A DNA stretch of 64,000 nt. Origin: Clostridium nigeriense (GTDB lineage: Bacteria > Bacillota > Clostridia > Clostridiales > Clostridiaceae). The stretch is taken from the NCBI RefSeq assembly GCF_900086595.1, contig NZ_LT575472.1, forward strand, positions 2,936,743 through 3,000,742. Reading direction: 5' to 3'. A program made the translations under genes and the position numbers. Positions 27,444 through 36,575 of this stretch are shown one piece after another; the first letter of the stretch is position 1; the number at the start of each line of letters is the position of its first letter. The notes beneath the pieces are model-generated. The model was not told the origin of the DNA and did not search any database. It was given only the letters and a program-made list of their open reading frames with translations.

Positions 27444-29102
27444 ATGAATGTTACATTAAATAAGGACTATTTAAAAAAACTTTATGGTAGAATAAGTCCT
27501 TTCGAATTTAAAGATAATTTAATAAAATTAGCTAACCTTAACAAAGAAAAATTTAATGGTACTGTCTTAGATGCAGGAAGAGGAAACCCTAATTGGATAT
27601 CAGCCAATCCTAGACAAGCCTTTTTTACTTTAGGACAATTTGCAGTTTTAGAGTGTAAGAAAACTTTAAGTATAGGAAACTTAGCTGGAATGATTCAAAA
27701 GGATGGAATTTATGATAGATTTATAAACTACTATAATGAAAATCTAGAGCAACCTGGTATAGAACTTTTAAAAAGTATAATAGATTATTGTATTTTAGAA
27801 TTTAAATTTGACAAAGATGAATTTTTATTTGAATTATCCGATGGAATTATAGGAGATAATTATCCTTTTCCGGATAGAATGCTTTTACATATAGAAAAAA
27901 TAGTAAACAGGTATTTAATTAAAGAATTATGTGGAAATAATAAATATGATAATAGCTTTGATGTTTTTTCTGTAGAAGGTGGAACAGCTGCAATGTGTTA
28001 TATTTTTGAATCTTTAGTTGCAAACAATTTATTGCACAAAGGCGATACTATTGCACTAATGACTCCAATATTCACTCCATATTTAGAAATTCCTCATTTG
28101 CCTAACTATAATTTTAATGTAGTTAGAATCCATGCAAATGAAGTAGATATTAATAATAAACCAACTTATCAATATCCTATAGAAGAATTAGAAAAGCTTA
28201 AGGATAAAAATATAAAAGCTTTATTTATAGTTAACCCAAATAATCCAGCTTCTATTGCTCTTAATGATAAATGTATTAATAACTTGGTAGATGTTGTTAA
28301 AAATTCTAATCCTAATTTAATGATCATAACTGATGATGTTTATTGTACCTTCATTAAAGATTTTAAATCTGTTATATCATATTTACCTTATAACACTATA
28401 GGAGTTTACTCATTATCTAAATACTTCGGTGTTACAGGCTGGAGGCTAGGAACTATCTTACTAAGCAAAAATAATATATTTAATGATTTAATTAAAAATC
28501 TTTCTGAAGAAGAAAAAATAAATATAAATAATAGATACAAGCATATGAGCTTAAACCCAGAAACTGTTTCTTTTATTGATAGGTTAGTTGCAGATAGTAG
28601 ACAAGTTGCCCTAAACCATACAGCAGGCCTTTCTACACCTCAACAAGTTCAAATGGCTTTATTCTGTGCTTCAGCACTTGTAGACATAGATAATAACTAT
28701 AAGAATTTAACTATAGAAATATGTAAAAGACGTAAATCTCTTTTATTTCAAGGATTAGAAGTAGAACTTATTGAAAACCCTATGGATGCTTCCTATTATA
28801 CTGAGGTTAATATCATTGAATGGGCAAAAAATAAATATAATGAAGATTTTTCTAACTTTATTTCTCAAAACTACACTCCATTTGATATATTATATGATTT
28901 AGCTAAAAATTATTCTGTAGTTCTATTAAACGGTGATGGTTTTGCTTCATCAGAATGGTCCTTTAGAGTTTCATTAGCTAACCTAAAGGATAATTGCTAT
29001 TATATTATAGGAAAAGTACTAAACAAAGTACTAATAGACTTACTTAAAGAATACGAAAAAAATAAATTAGCTCAAATAAATACCACAAAAAAAGCACAAT
29101 AA
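27444..29102 (+). CDS. aspD: Aspartate 4-decarboxylase (bifunctional aspartate aminotransferase)
   Basis: 552-residue fold-type I PLP enzyme that turns L-aspartate into L-alanine and CO2. The PLP lysine is in YSLSKYFGVTGWRLG, the cofactor Asp in ITDDVYC and the NPNNPASIAL loop is present. The long N-terminal segment (GRGNPNWISANPRQAFFTLGQFA) and total length match aspartate 4-decarboxylases rather than ordinary 400-residue aminotransferases. No AspT antiporter is next to it. Ribosome site AAGGAG before ATG 27444. Confidence 0.88.
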   Translation: MNVTLNKDYLKKLYGRISPFEFKDNLIKLANLNKEKFNGTVLDAGRGNPNWISANPRQAFFTLGQFAVLECKKTLSIGNLAGMIQKDGIYDRFINYYNENLEQPGIELLKSIIDYCILEFKFDKDEFLFELSDGIIGDNYPFPDRMLLHIEKIVNRYLIKELCGNNKYDNSFDVFSVEGGTAAMCYIFESLVANNLLHKGDTIALMTPIFTPYLEIPHLPNYNFNVVRIHANEVDINNKPTYQYPIEELEKLKDKNIKALFIVNPNNPASIALNDKCINNLVDVVKNSNPNLMIITDDVYCTFIKDFKSVISYLPYNTIGVYSLSKYFGVTGWRLGTILLSKNNIFNDLIKNLSEEEKININNRYKHMSLNPETVSFIDRLVADSRQVALNHTAGLSTPQQVQMALFCASALVDIDNNYKNLTIEICKRRKSLLFQGLEVELIENPMDASYYTEVNIIEWAKNKYNEDFSNFISQNYTPFDILYDLAKNYSVVLLNGDGFASSEWSFRVSLANLKDNCYYIIGKVLNKVLIDLLKEYEKNKLAQINTTKKAQ

Positions 29103-29104
29103 AA

Positions 29105-29174
29105 AAGTGTTAAAGTATCATATCTAGGTTCCGTCGCAAGCTATAAGTCACCTTGCTATGATATTTTAACACTT
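29105..29174. repeat. Intergenic palindromic repeat, copy B
   Basis: Arms 29105-29122 (AAGTGTTAAAGTATCATA) and 29157-29174, 18 bp with one G-T wobble, around a 34-nt loop holding GGTTCCGTCGCAAGCTATAA and GTCACC. The loop core recurs in copies A and C. A T run follows on the minus strand. Confidence 0.75.
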
Positions 29175-29198
29175 GAAAACTAAAAGTTGAAAATTATA

Positions 29199-29302
29199 AA
29201 AGAGCTGTCATAAGACAGCTCTTTAAATGTAAAATGTAAAATTAATGTTGTATTTCTTCCCGAAATACTTTTTGTTTTCCAAAACTCCTTTAGGAGTTTT
29301 TT
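29199..29302. terminator. Two terminator hairpins between aspD and leuA
   Basis: AAAGAGCTGTC / GACAGCTCTTT (29199-29224) and AAAACTCC / GGAGTTTT plus T run (29281-29302). They lie between convergent aspD and leuA. The sequence from 29225 to 29336 is otherwise the AT-rich repeat type found in other gaps of this window. Confidence 0.65.
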
Positions 29303-29336
29303 CATAAATTATGCATTATCCATTATCAATTATCAA

Positions 29337-31004
29337 TTATCTGTACAGTCTGTTTATCGCACTAAAGACTGCTTTTATTGAAGCTATTGTAATATTACTA
29401 TCTACACCTACACCAAATGTAGACTTTTGTGTATCTAATCTTTTCATTTCAACATAAGCAGCGGCTCTAGCTTCAGATCCCTCTCCTAAGGAGTGTTCTA
29501 CATAGTCCATAATACTAGTTTCTACTAATTTACTTTTTACTAAAGCCTTCTTTAATGAGTCAATAGGTCCATTTCCATTTGCTTCAACTATCTTTTCTTC
29601 ACCACTATATGCAATAGTAATTTTAATTTTAGTATTTTCACCATTTGAATCTATATTATCATTATCTTCTACTTTGAATTTTATCAATTTAAATGGTCCA
29701 GTTACATCTAAATACTCTTCAGTAAACTTGTCTAAAATTACATTTGGTGAAATTTCTCCAAACTTTTCAGTTACTCCTTGTATAATTTCTCCAAATTCTT
29801 TATGCATTCTTTTTGGCATTTTGTAACCATAGTGATTTTCCAATACAAAGGCTATTCCACCTTTGCCAGACTGACTATTTATTCTAACTAAAGCCTCATA
29901 TTCTCTTCCTAAATCTCTAGGATCTATAGGTAAATACGGTACCTCCCAATGCTCACTACCTCTTTCCATATACTTTTTCATTCCTTTATTAATTGCATCC
30001 TGATGAGATCCTGAGAAGGCTGTAAACACTAATTCTCCTGCATATGGATGTCTTATATGAACCGGTATCTTACAACACTTTTCGTATACATCTATCACTT
30101 TATTTATATCATCTAATTCAAGCTTTGGATCTACCCCATGAGAAAACATATTATAAGCTAAATTTATAATATCTACATTTCCTGTTCTCTCACCATTGCC
30201 AAATAAAGTTCCTTCAATTCTATCAGCTCCTGCTAACATAGAAAGTTCAGCAGTTGCAACTCCCGTTCCCCTATCATTATGAGGATGAACACTTAAAATA
30301 ACTCTATTTCTATTTGAAAAATTTCTACTCATCCATTCTATTTGATCTGCAAATACATTAGGAGTATCCATTTCTACTGTTGAAGGTAAATTAATAATTA
30401 CTTTTTCTTCTTCTGTTGCACCCCAAGTATCTAAAACTGCTTCACATATTTCTAAAGCATAGTCAACCTCTGTTCCTGTAAAGCTTTCTGGAGAATACTC
30501 TAAATATATTTTTCCATTAAACTCCTTAGTATGCTCCTTAACTAATTTAGTACCCTCTACTGCAATAGATTTAATTTCTTCTCTGCTCATATTAAATACT
30601 ACATCCCTTTGTAATATCGATGTTGAATTATATATATGAAGAACAGCTTCCTTAACACCTTCTAAAGCCTCAAAAGTTCTTTTTATTAAATGTGGTCTTG
30701 CTTGAGTTAACACTTGTACCTTAACTCCATTAGGAATTAAATTATCATCAACTAATTTTCTTAAAAAATCAAATTCTATTTGCGAAGCTGAGGGAAAGCC
30801 AACTTCAATTTCTTTAAAACCCAATTCCACTAAAAGATTAAACATTTTTATTTTTTCATCTACTGTCATAGGATTAATTAAAGCTTGATTTCCATCTCTT
30901 AAATCCACACTACACCATATAGGTGCCTTATTAATTTCATTATCTGGCCATTTTCTATCCTTTAATCTTATAGTTTGAAATTTTTTATACTTTTTATAAT
31001 TCAT
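29337..31004 (-). CDS. leuA: 2-isopropylmalate synthase
   Basis: 555 residues; first committed step of leucine synthesis (2-ketoisovalerate plus acetyl-CoA). APIWCSVDLRDGNQALINPM starts the TIM barrel, SVHPHNDRGTGVATAELS holds the metal-binding His residues, and GTLFGNGERTGNVDI is the HMGL-like signature. The C-terminal regulatory LeuA dimer domain follows from about residue 430. The opening and length fit the longer LeuA2-type enzymes. AAAAGGGGG precedes ATG 31004. A T-box leader upstream implies leucine control. No other leu genes in the window. Confidence 0.94.
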   Translation of the reverse strand: MNYKKYKKFQTIRLKDRKWPDNEINKAPIWCSVDLRDGNQALINPMTVDEKIKMFNLLVELGFKEIEVGFPSASQIEFDFLRKLVDDNLIPNGVKVQVLTQARPHLIKRTFEALEGVKEAVLHIYNSTSILQRDVVFNMSREEIKSIAVEGTKLVKEHTKEFNGKIYLEYSPESFTGTEVDYALEICEAVLDTWGATEEEKVIINLPSTVEMDTPNVFADQIEWMSRNFSNRNRVILSVHPHNDRGTGVATAELSMLAGADRIEGTLFGNGERTGNVDIINLAYNMFSHGVDPKLELDDINKVIDVYEKCCKIPVHIRHPYAGELVFTAFSGSHQDAINKGMKKYMERGSEHWEVPYLPIDPRDLGREYEALVRINSQSGKGGIAFVLENHYGYKMPKRMHKEFGEIIQGVTEKFGEISPNVILDKFTEEYLDVTGPFKLIKFKVEDNDNIDSNGENTKIKITIAYSGEEKIVEANGNGPIDSLKKALVKSKLVETSIMDYVEHSLGEGSEARAAAYVEMKRLDTQKSTFGVGVDSNITIASIKAVFSAINRLYR

Positions 31005-31035
31005 TTAAATGCCCCCTTTTATTATTGAATAAAAA

Positions 31036-31262
31036 ACCGCGCAAATCCTCCTAATTTTGGAGCGATTTACGCGGTACCATCCAAGTTTTAAACTTAATTT
31101 ATTTAACGGTATAAACATACCGACAAGACCTACTTCCCCATTCAGTCCTGTAGCTCCTGAGCGAGTTCAAAAGGGATTATATGCGAGCTCTCACCAAACC
31201 TCTACTCTCTTTAATAAATCTTGCTTTTTACTACTCTCATTCTACGCTTTTCTTTATTGATT
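31036..31262 (-). promoter_or_regulatory. T-box leader of leuA
   Basis: On the minus strand: TTGGTGAGAGCTC-type stem I, a CTC (Leu) triplet in TTTTGAACTCGCTCAGG as likely specifier, TGGTACCGCG (complement 31070-31079), and a terminator in which CCGCGTAAATCGCTCC pairs with GGAGGATTTGCGCGG before a T run. The terminator and T-box overlap, as expected of a tRNA-sensing switch. Confidence 0.92.
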
Positions 31263-31325
31263 TAATTAGTAATATACTATATACTTCACAATTTGTCAAA
31301 CATTTCTAGGAGTTTTTTATTAATT

Positions 31326-32285
31326 TTATAATTCAACTCTTCCTCTTATTTCACCATTATAAAAGGCTCTTATGTTATTTAGTACTTCTTTAAATAATCT
31401 ATTTCTTGCTTCTACACTTGCCCAAGCAATATGTGGAGTTAGAACTAACCTCTCTTTATTCTTAGTTGAAACTAACGGATTATCTAAAGCTATTGGCTCT
31501 ACTTCAAAAACATCTAAAGCAGCTCCAGCAATAAGTTCTTCATCTATCGCCTTTGCAAGATCTCCTTCTACCACTATAGGCCCTCTTCCCATATTTACTA
31601 ATATAGAGTTTTTCTTCATTTTCTTAAGAGCATCATAATTAATTAATCCTTGTGTATTATTATTTAATGGTGCATGAATAGAAATTATATCTGAGTTTTC
31701 TAATAGCTCATTAAATTCCACTCTTTTATAATCACTATTTGAATTTTTTCCTGATGTAGAATAATAAATTACATTTACCCCAAAAGCCTCTGCAATTTTA
31801 GCAACTCTTCTTCCAATAGCTCCAAGTCCAATTATTCCCCAAGTCTTACCTTCAAGTTCATAAAATGGATTAGTGACATTTGTAAATAGGCCACTTGTTG
31901 CATATTCTCCTGACTTTACGAAATTATCATAATATGATAGCTTATCATATAAAGATAAAACTGTAGCAAAAGTATGTTGTGCCACTGTGTTAGTAGAGTA
32001 TCCTGCAACATTAGTTACTGCAATATTATTATTTTTTGCATATACTATATCTATATTATTAAAGCCTGTTGCTGTCTCACATATAAGTTCTAAATTCTTA
32101 GCTTCTTTTAAGTTATCTTCATTCAATACTACCTTATTAGTTAATATTATATGAGCATCTTTAATCCTTTCTACTACTTCTTCTGGCTTTGTAGTATCAT
32201 AATTAACTACATTACCAAATTCCTTTAATGCATCAAAATCTAAATTTCCTAGAGTTTGTCCATCTAAAATAACTATATTTTTCAT
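31326..32285 (-). CDS. D-2-hydroxyacid dehydrogenase (NAD-dependent)
   Basis: 319 residues. The Rossmann motif GLGAIGRRVAKIAEAFGVNVIYYST, NMGRGPIVVEGDLAKAI (catalytic Arg region), LDVFEVEP (Glu) and TPHIAWAS (His) are all present. The N-terminal catalytic half has NVAGYSTNTVAQHTFA. Hydroxypyruvate/glycerate or 2-ketoacid reduction is likely; the substrate is not certain. The HAD phosphatase gene ends 19 bases upstream, suggesting an operon. Confidence 0.85.
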   Translation of the reverse strand: MKNIVILDGQTLGNLDFDALKEFGNVVNYDTTKPEEVVERIKDAHIILTNKVVLNEDNLKEAKNLELICETATGFNNIDIVYAKNNNIAVTNVAGYSTNTVAQHTFATVLSLYDKLSYYDNFVKSGEYATSGLFTNVTNPFYELEGKTWGIIGLGAIGRRVAKIAEAFGVNVIYYSTSGKNSNSDYKRVEFNELLENSDIISIHAPLNNNTQGLINYDALKKMKKNSILVNMGRGPIVVEGDLAKAIDEELIAGAALDVFEVEPIALDNPLVSTKNKERLVLTPHIAWASVEARNRLFKEVLNNIRAFYNGEIRGRVEL

Positions 32286-32303
32286 ATTTTTCCCTCCAAA
32301 TTG

Positions 32304-32936
32304 CTATATTAAATTTAATATATCTTCCGGTTTATCTATTAAATAATCTGGCTCTGAAGATTTTAAAGTATCTAAGCCAATAAATGTATAATTTACTCCA
32401 CAAGTTTTACATCCTGCTGACTTTCCACAGTATATATCATAAATACTATCTCCAACCATCATTGCTTCATTAGACTCTATTCCTAAGTCGCTACAAGCTT
32501 TCAAACATGGATCTGGATTAGGTTTGTGTAATTCTGTAGACTCTGGCGTAATAATTATATCCATATAATCATATATTCCTGCTACTTTCATCCCTCTAAT
32601 TGCAAGCTCTGCTCTTTTTGAAGTAACTATTCCTATCTTTATATTTCTTTCTTTTAAACCATCTAAAAGCTCTTTAACACCATCAAAGGCAAAACACATC
32701 GTATCATGTATAGCTTCATTATATTCTCTATAATAAGCAACTAAATCATCAACATTATCTCTTTTTGAATATTTTTTAAATGGTTCTCCTAATGGTCTAC
32801 CAAAAAAATCTACTATTTCTTCTCTTGTTAGTTCCATTTCTAATTTATCTTTAAAGGTCTTTACAAAAGAATTATATATTAATTCGTTTGTATCTATTAA
32901 TGTTCCATCTAAATCAAATAATACTGCTTTTATCAT
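32304..32936 (-). CDS. HAD-superfamily phosphatase (PpaX/Gph-like)
   Basis: 210 residues. Motif I is FDLDGTLIDTN, motif II is VTSKRAE, motif III Lys is in KPNPDP and motif IV is VGDSIYDIYCGKSAG. The class I cap between residues 15 and 80 includes FFGRPLGEPF, which fits pyrophosphatase PpaX or phosphoglycolate phosphatase. A D-2-hydroxyacid dehydrogenase follows directly. Confidence 0.8.
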   Translation of the reverse strand: MIKAVLFDLDGTLIDTNELIYNSFVKTFKDKLEMELTREEIVDFFGRPLGEPFKKYSKRDNVDDLVAYYREYNEAIHDTMCFAFDGVKELLDGLKERNIKIGIVTSKRAELAIRGMKVAGIYDYMDIIITPESTELHKPNPDPCLKACSDLGIESNEAMMVGDSIYDIYCGKSAGCKTCGVNYTFIGLDTLKSSEPDYLIDKPEDILNLI

Positions 32937-33037
32937 ATTCCCTCCAATTTATCTTATGCACCTTTGTAAATTCTTTATTTTAATAATAACATATTAAAAT
33001 ACACTTATGCAAAACTCTACACTCTTTAAGAAAATAT

Positions 33038-33060
33038 AAAGGATGGCTTAACCATCCTTT
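33038..33060 (-). terminator. Terminator of the WYL/radical-SAM operon
   Basis: AAAGGATGG / CCATCCTTT with a 5-nt loop, at the stop codon of the radical SAM gene. Confidence 0.7.
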
Positions 33061-33949
33061 ATATATCAAACAAACTTATTTGCTCATTAAAATATCCTTT
33101 TTTATAATCTTCTACTATATCTTTCATTTTATAAAGAATATCTAGCTTTTTACACTCATCGCTTAATATCTTATATAAATAATTTGCATTAGGGCTTAAA
33201 CATAAGTATTCGTAGCCAAAAACATTTAAATATTCTTCTTTAACACCATAAAAATTTTTATCTAAAGCTTTAAAGAAATAATCTCTTTGATTGTTTCTTA
33301 AGGTTACTCCAAAAAGAGGATACACAAATTTTGCTCCACACTTTTTAGCCATTCTTACAATAGAAATTATATTTTCCTCACTATCATTAATAAATGGTAA
33401 TATAGGCATTAATAATACTCCAGTATAAATTCCTTCTGAGGATAATTTTTCTATGGCTTTAAACCTCTTAGAAGTTACTGCAACATTAGGCTCAATTTTT
33501 TTACATAACTCATCATCCATAGTTGTTATTGTAAGTTTACAAATTACAGGAGAATGCTCTTTGATTCTCTTTAATATTTCAACATCCCTAGTAATTAAGT
33601 CACTTTTAGTTGCTATCTCTATCCCAAATCCATTTTCATTAATAATTTCTAAAGCTCTTCCTGTTAAATTATATTTCTTTTCAAAAGGATTATATGGATC
33701 ACTCATAGAACCAGTACTAACTACTCCTTTTTTTCTTTTTGATTTTAACTCTTTTCTTATAATATCTAAGGAGTTTTCCTTTGCCCTAACATTATCAAAA
33801 TTTTCTATTGCATAGCAATCACTTCTACTATCACAATATATACAACCATGACAACAGCCCTTATAAATATTCATAGTATAATTGGCTCCAAACCAATTAT
33901 TATCTTCTTTATAATTGGAAACAATACTTTTAGCAATAATATAATCCAT
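33059..33949 (-). CDS. SPL-like radical SAM protein
   Basis: 296 residues. The cluster motif is YKGCCHGCIYCDSRSDCYAIE (CxxxCxxC), followed by STGSMSDPYNPFEKKYNLTGRALEII, typical of the spore-photoproduct-lyase-like / Rv2578c radical SAM group. The reaction is not known. Its ATG is one base after the stop of the GyrI-like gene, so the two are cotranscribed under the WYL regulator. Confidence 0.82.
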   Translation of the reverse strand: MDYIIAKSIVSNYKEDNNWFGANYTMNIYKGCCHGCIYCDSRSDCYAIENFDNVRAKENSLDIIRKELKSKRKKGVVSTGSMSDPYNPFEKKYNLTGRALEIINENGFGIEIATKSDLITRDVEILKRIKEHSPVICKLTITTMDDELCKKIEPNVAVTSKRFKAIEKLSSEGIYTGVLLMPILPFINDSEENIISIVRMAKKCGAKFVYPLFGVTLRNNQRDYFFKALDKNFYGVKEEYLNVFGYEYLCLSPNANYLYKILSDECKKLDILYKMKDIVEDYKKGYFNEQISLFDI

Positions 33950-33950
33950 A

Positions 33951-34601
33951 TTATCTCCTTACAGGATGTCTAATAACAGTTTTCATTTTATCTATACTAG
34001 CTCTCCTTGGATCTGATAAGTATATTTCATGATGTCTTTTTATTTTTCCATCTTCATTAACTCCGCATATATCATCTATTAAATTATTTTCTTTAAGGTA
34101 CTTATCAATTTTAGCAGTAGTTTTATATTCCTCATCAAAAGGACCTATATGCATACATTGAACACATAATCCTTCATTAAAAGCTTCAAATCTTGCTTTA
34201 CTAATATCTAGATTAGGCTTTTTCTTTTTAACTTCATTACAAGCAAATTCAAAAATTTCCTTAGTAACAAACTCTGGCTGACGTATCATAGATGTCCAAA
34301 TATACTTATGCTTTTTACTAAAATCCATATCATCATCCTCTAACCACCATAACCCTTCTAGTGGTGGGACAACATAATCAAAATATCCTTTTAATTGGTT
34401 TCTAATTTCCTTATTCATTTTTATTGTATACGATAAGGCATACAGCAATTCAATAGCTTTTGGGTACTCTCCTTCTTTATCATTAGGATTTCCCTTTCCA
34501 TCTACCATTATAAAATTCATTTTAGGTACTAATATTTCCATAGGACTTGTTTTAGGTAAATATAAATCCTTATATTTCTTTTTATAATCTATTTTTTCCA
34601 T
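33951..34601 (-). CDS. GyrI-like small-molecule-binding protein
   Basis: 216 residues with no DNA-binding domain. FIMVDGKGNPNDKEGEYPKAIELLYALSYTIKM and CVQCMHIGPFDEEYKTTAKIDKYL are hallmarks of the stand-alone GyrI-like domain, seen in possible hydrolases or ligand sensors. AGGAGAG precedes ATG 34601. Middle gene of the regulator/GyrI/radical-SAM group; function unknown. Confidence 0.75.
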   Translation of the reverse strand: MEKIDYKKKYKDLYLPKTSPMEILVPKMNFIMVDGKGNPNDKEGEYPKAIELLYALSYTIKMNKEIRNQLKGYFDYVVPPLEGLWWLEDDDMDFSKKHKYIWTSMIRQPEFVTKEIFEFACNEVKKKKPNLDISKARFEAFNEGLCVQCMHIGPFDEEYKTTAKIDKYLKENNLIDDICGVNEDGKIKRHHEIYLSDPRRASIDKMKTVIRHPVRR

Positions 34602-34642
34602 GATATCTCTCCTGACATTATCTTTATAATTAAATTATAACC

Positions 34643-34674
34643 ATATTAATATGACACCTATCTGTCATATTAAT
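34643..34674 (-). promoter_or_regulatory. Inverted repeat between WYL regulator and GyrI-like gene
   Basis: TATTAATATGACA / TGTCATATTAATA with a 6-nt centre. It could be an operator for the WYL regulator or an attenuating hairpin; no long T run follows. Confidence 0.45.
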
Positions 34675-35557
34675 AATTATTTAAGGCCTTAATTAATCGT
34701 TTCTTTACCTCTTCTTTTATTTCCTGTGGCTCTAGTACTTTTATGCTATCTCCAAATGTCATTAAATATCCATATATCCACTCACCTAAAGGCAACTTTA
34801 TTTCTACTATGTAATCCCCATCTTTATCTATAATATAATCTTGAAATTCATCGTACACTCTGAAAGCCATACTTTTATCTATTTTTAATTTTATATTTAC
34901 TATATCATTATTTTCATAAACATTCTCTAACAAAACTTTATTAGGAATAGGTCTACTAAAAGTATCAGCAAGAACGTCAATACTTCTTAACCTATTTAAT
35001 TTAAAAAATCTAAAATCTCTTTTATTTTTACAATAAGCATACAAGTACCAGCCTTGACCTTTAAATACTAACTTTAAGGGCTCTACAGTCCTATTTGAAT
35101 ATTCTCCATTAGAATTATAATAAGCAATTTCTATTATTTTTTTATTTATTATCGATCTTTTTATTGCTTCAAACTTCTCACCTAGGCTATTATCTTTATT
35201 CCAACTTGAAAAATCTATTTCAATCCAACTTTGACTATTTCCACCTAAAAACATACTTAATTTAGATAATTTGTCTTCAAAAGCACCTTCATTAATAGCA
35301 CTAAACCCTTGAATAGCCGCTAATGCTTCTTTTTTTTCTTCTTCAGATAAAAGTGTTTTATTTAATATAAAATCTTGCAAAAGAGTTATTCCTCCCCCCT
35401 TTCCTTTAGCCATATAAATAGGAATTCCAGCTTCAGAAAGTTTTTCTATATCTCTATAAATTGTTCTTTGAGATACTTCAAAATGATCAGATAATTCTTT
35501 TGCTGTAACTTTTTCTTTTTCTAATAAAATATATATAATTTCAAATAACCTCTTCAT
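34670..35557 (-). CDS. YafY-type transcriptional regulator (HTH plus WYL domain)
   Basis: 295 residues. The N-terminal HTH is KVTAKELSDHFEVSQRTIYRDIEKLSEAGIPIYM. The WYL domain follows near residue 135 (IEIAYYNSNGEYSNRTVEPLKLVFKGQGWYLYAYC), and a C-terminal WCX part ends it. Such proteins sense a ligand, often nucleic acid, through WYL. Likely controls the two downstream genes. Confidence 0.85.
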   Translation of the reverse strand: MKRLFEIIYILLEKEKVTAKELSDHFEVSQRTIYRDIEKLSEAGIPIYMAKGKGGGITLLQDFILNKTLLSEEEKKEALAAIQGFSAINEGAFEDKLSKLSMFLGGNSQSWIEIDFSSWNKDNSLGEKFEAIKRSIINKKIIEIAYYNSNGEYSNRTVEPLKLVFKGQGWYLYAYCKNKRDFRFFKLNRLRSIDVLADTFSRPIPNKVLLENVYENNDIVNIKLKIDKSMAFRVYDEFQDYIIDKDGDYIVEIKLPLGEWIYGYLMTFGDSIKVLEPQEIKEEVKKRLIKALNNY

Positions 35558-35607
35558 TTAAACTTCCTCCTAAACCATCAAAAAATATATCTAACCTCTA
35601 TAAGTAT

Positions 35608-35645
35608 TAAGGGTCAGAATAACATATACTCTGACCCTTATTTTT
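35608..35645. terminator. Terminator-like hairpin downstream of tRNA-Leu
   Basis: TAAGGGTCAGA / TCTGACCCTTA, 11 bp with an 11-nt loop. The T run follows on the plus strand; on the minus strand it lies 48 bases beyond the tRNA 3' end. Confidence 0.55.
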
Positions 35646-35687
35646 GTTAACTATTAATTTTTTATTTTTAATACAAAATTTATAAAT

Positions 35688-35773
35688 TGGTGCAGATGGC
35701 GGGACTTGAACCCGCACGAGGATTCCCCCGTCACCCCCTCAAGATGATGCGTCTGCCATTCCGCCACATCTGC
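35688..35773 (-). tRNA. tRNA-Leu (anticodon GAG)
   Basis: Minus strand: GCAGATG acceptor pairs with CATCTGC, then discriminator A and an encoded CCA. Anticodon stem TCATC / GGTGA encloses TTGAGGG, giving anticodon GAG. A long variable arm (GGGGGAATCCTCG region) and GGTTCAAGTCC T-loop fit a class II tRNA-Leu. It would read CUC/CUU codons. Confidence 0.95.
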
Positions 35774-35948
35774 ATAATATAATTTTAATTTATTATAATA
35801 TATTTTTCAATATATTATAACTATCTTATGATATAATCTTTAAGAAAGTCTAAAAAATTTAATATATGTAAATTTATTTATTACATTGCTTCATAGGCAA
35901 TGTAAAATTATATAATACTATTGGATAACCACGAAAGGAGGAGCTATT

Positions 35949-36467
35949 ATGAAATGTATATCAATTTCTGGTGGCGCAGGACATGGAAAAGATACCCTTG
36001 CAAAAAAATTGAAATATATTCTTGAGGGTAAAGGGAAAAAGGTATTTATAATTCATTATGCTGATTACTTAAAAATGGTAGCAACTCAAGTATATAATTG
36101 GAAGGGTTTAAAAGATAAAACCGGTAGAGATATTCTACAGAGATTGGGAGATAAAATGAGAGCACAAGATGAAATGTTCTTGATTGATGAATTACTTAAA
36201 ATATTAAATTTAGTTAAAAATGACTTTGATATAGCAATAATCCCTGATGCAAGATTTCCTAAAGAAATAGAGTGTTTAAAAACCATAGGGAAAACTATTT
36301 CTATACATATAACTCGAGTTGATTATAAGAGTAATTTAACAGTTACTCAAAACAATCATAAAACAGAAAGAGCCCTTGATAACTATTCTTATGATTATAA
36401 GCTTATGACTTACACAGACAAAAAAATCCCAGAAATAAACTCAATTATAGAAAATATTTTAAAATAA
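35949..36467 (+). CDS. P-loop deoxynucleoside monophosphate kinase-like protein
   Basis: 172 residues. The Walker A is ISGGAGHGKDTLAKKL. DILQRLGDKMRAQDEMFLID and IIPDARFPKEIECLK resemble dNMP kinases of phages and related bacterial proteins. The C-terminus has NNHKTERALDNYSYDYKL. GAAAGGAGGAGC precedes ATG 35949. Phosphoryl transfer to a nucleotide is inferred. Confidence 0.65.
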   Translation: MKCISISGGAGHGKDTLAKKLKYILEGKGKKVFIIHYADYLKMVATQVYNWKGLKDKTGRDILQRLGDKMRAQDEMFLIDELLKILNLVKNDFDIAIIPDARFPKEIECLKTIGKTISIHITRVDYKSNLTVTQNNHKTERALDNYSYDYKLMTYTDKKIPEINSIIENILK

Positions 36468-36477
36468 AAATTTAACT

Positions 36478-36575
36478 TAATTATTTAAATTTAAGGAATT
36501 CAGCCAAAGCTGAATTCCAACCTCAATTTTTCATTGTTCATTATTTAATTTATAAGATTGCTGTGCAATCTTATC
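36478..36575. repeat. AT-rich intergenic repeat with two hairpins
   Basis: GGAATTCAGC / GCTGAATTCC and AAGATTGC / GCAATCTT flank CAATTTTTCATTGTTCATT. The second hairpin abuts the 3' end of the YhgE/Pip gene and may terminate it; an almost identical one (AAGATTGCTTTGCAATCTT) ends the Nif3-like gene at 54394-54412. Confidence 0.5.

Noticed and set aside
31057..31260. 67-codon plus-strand frame upstream of leuA
   Set aside because: It lies wholly within the T-box leader on the other strand.
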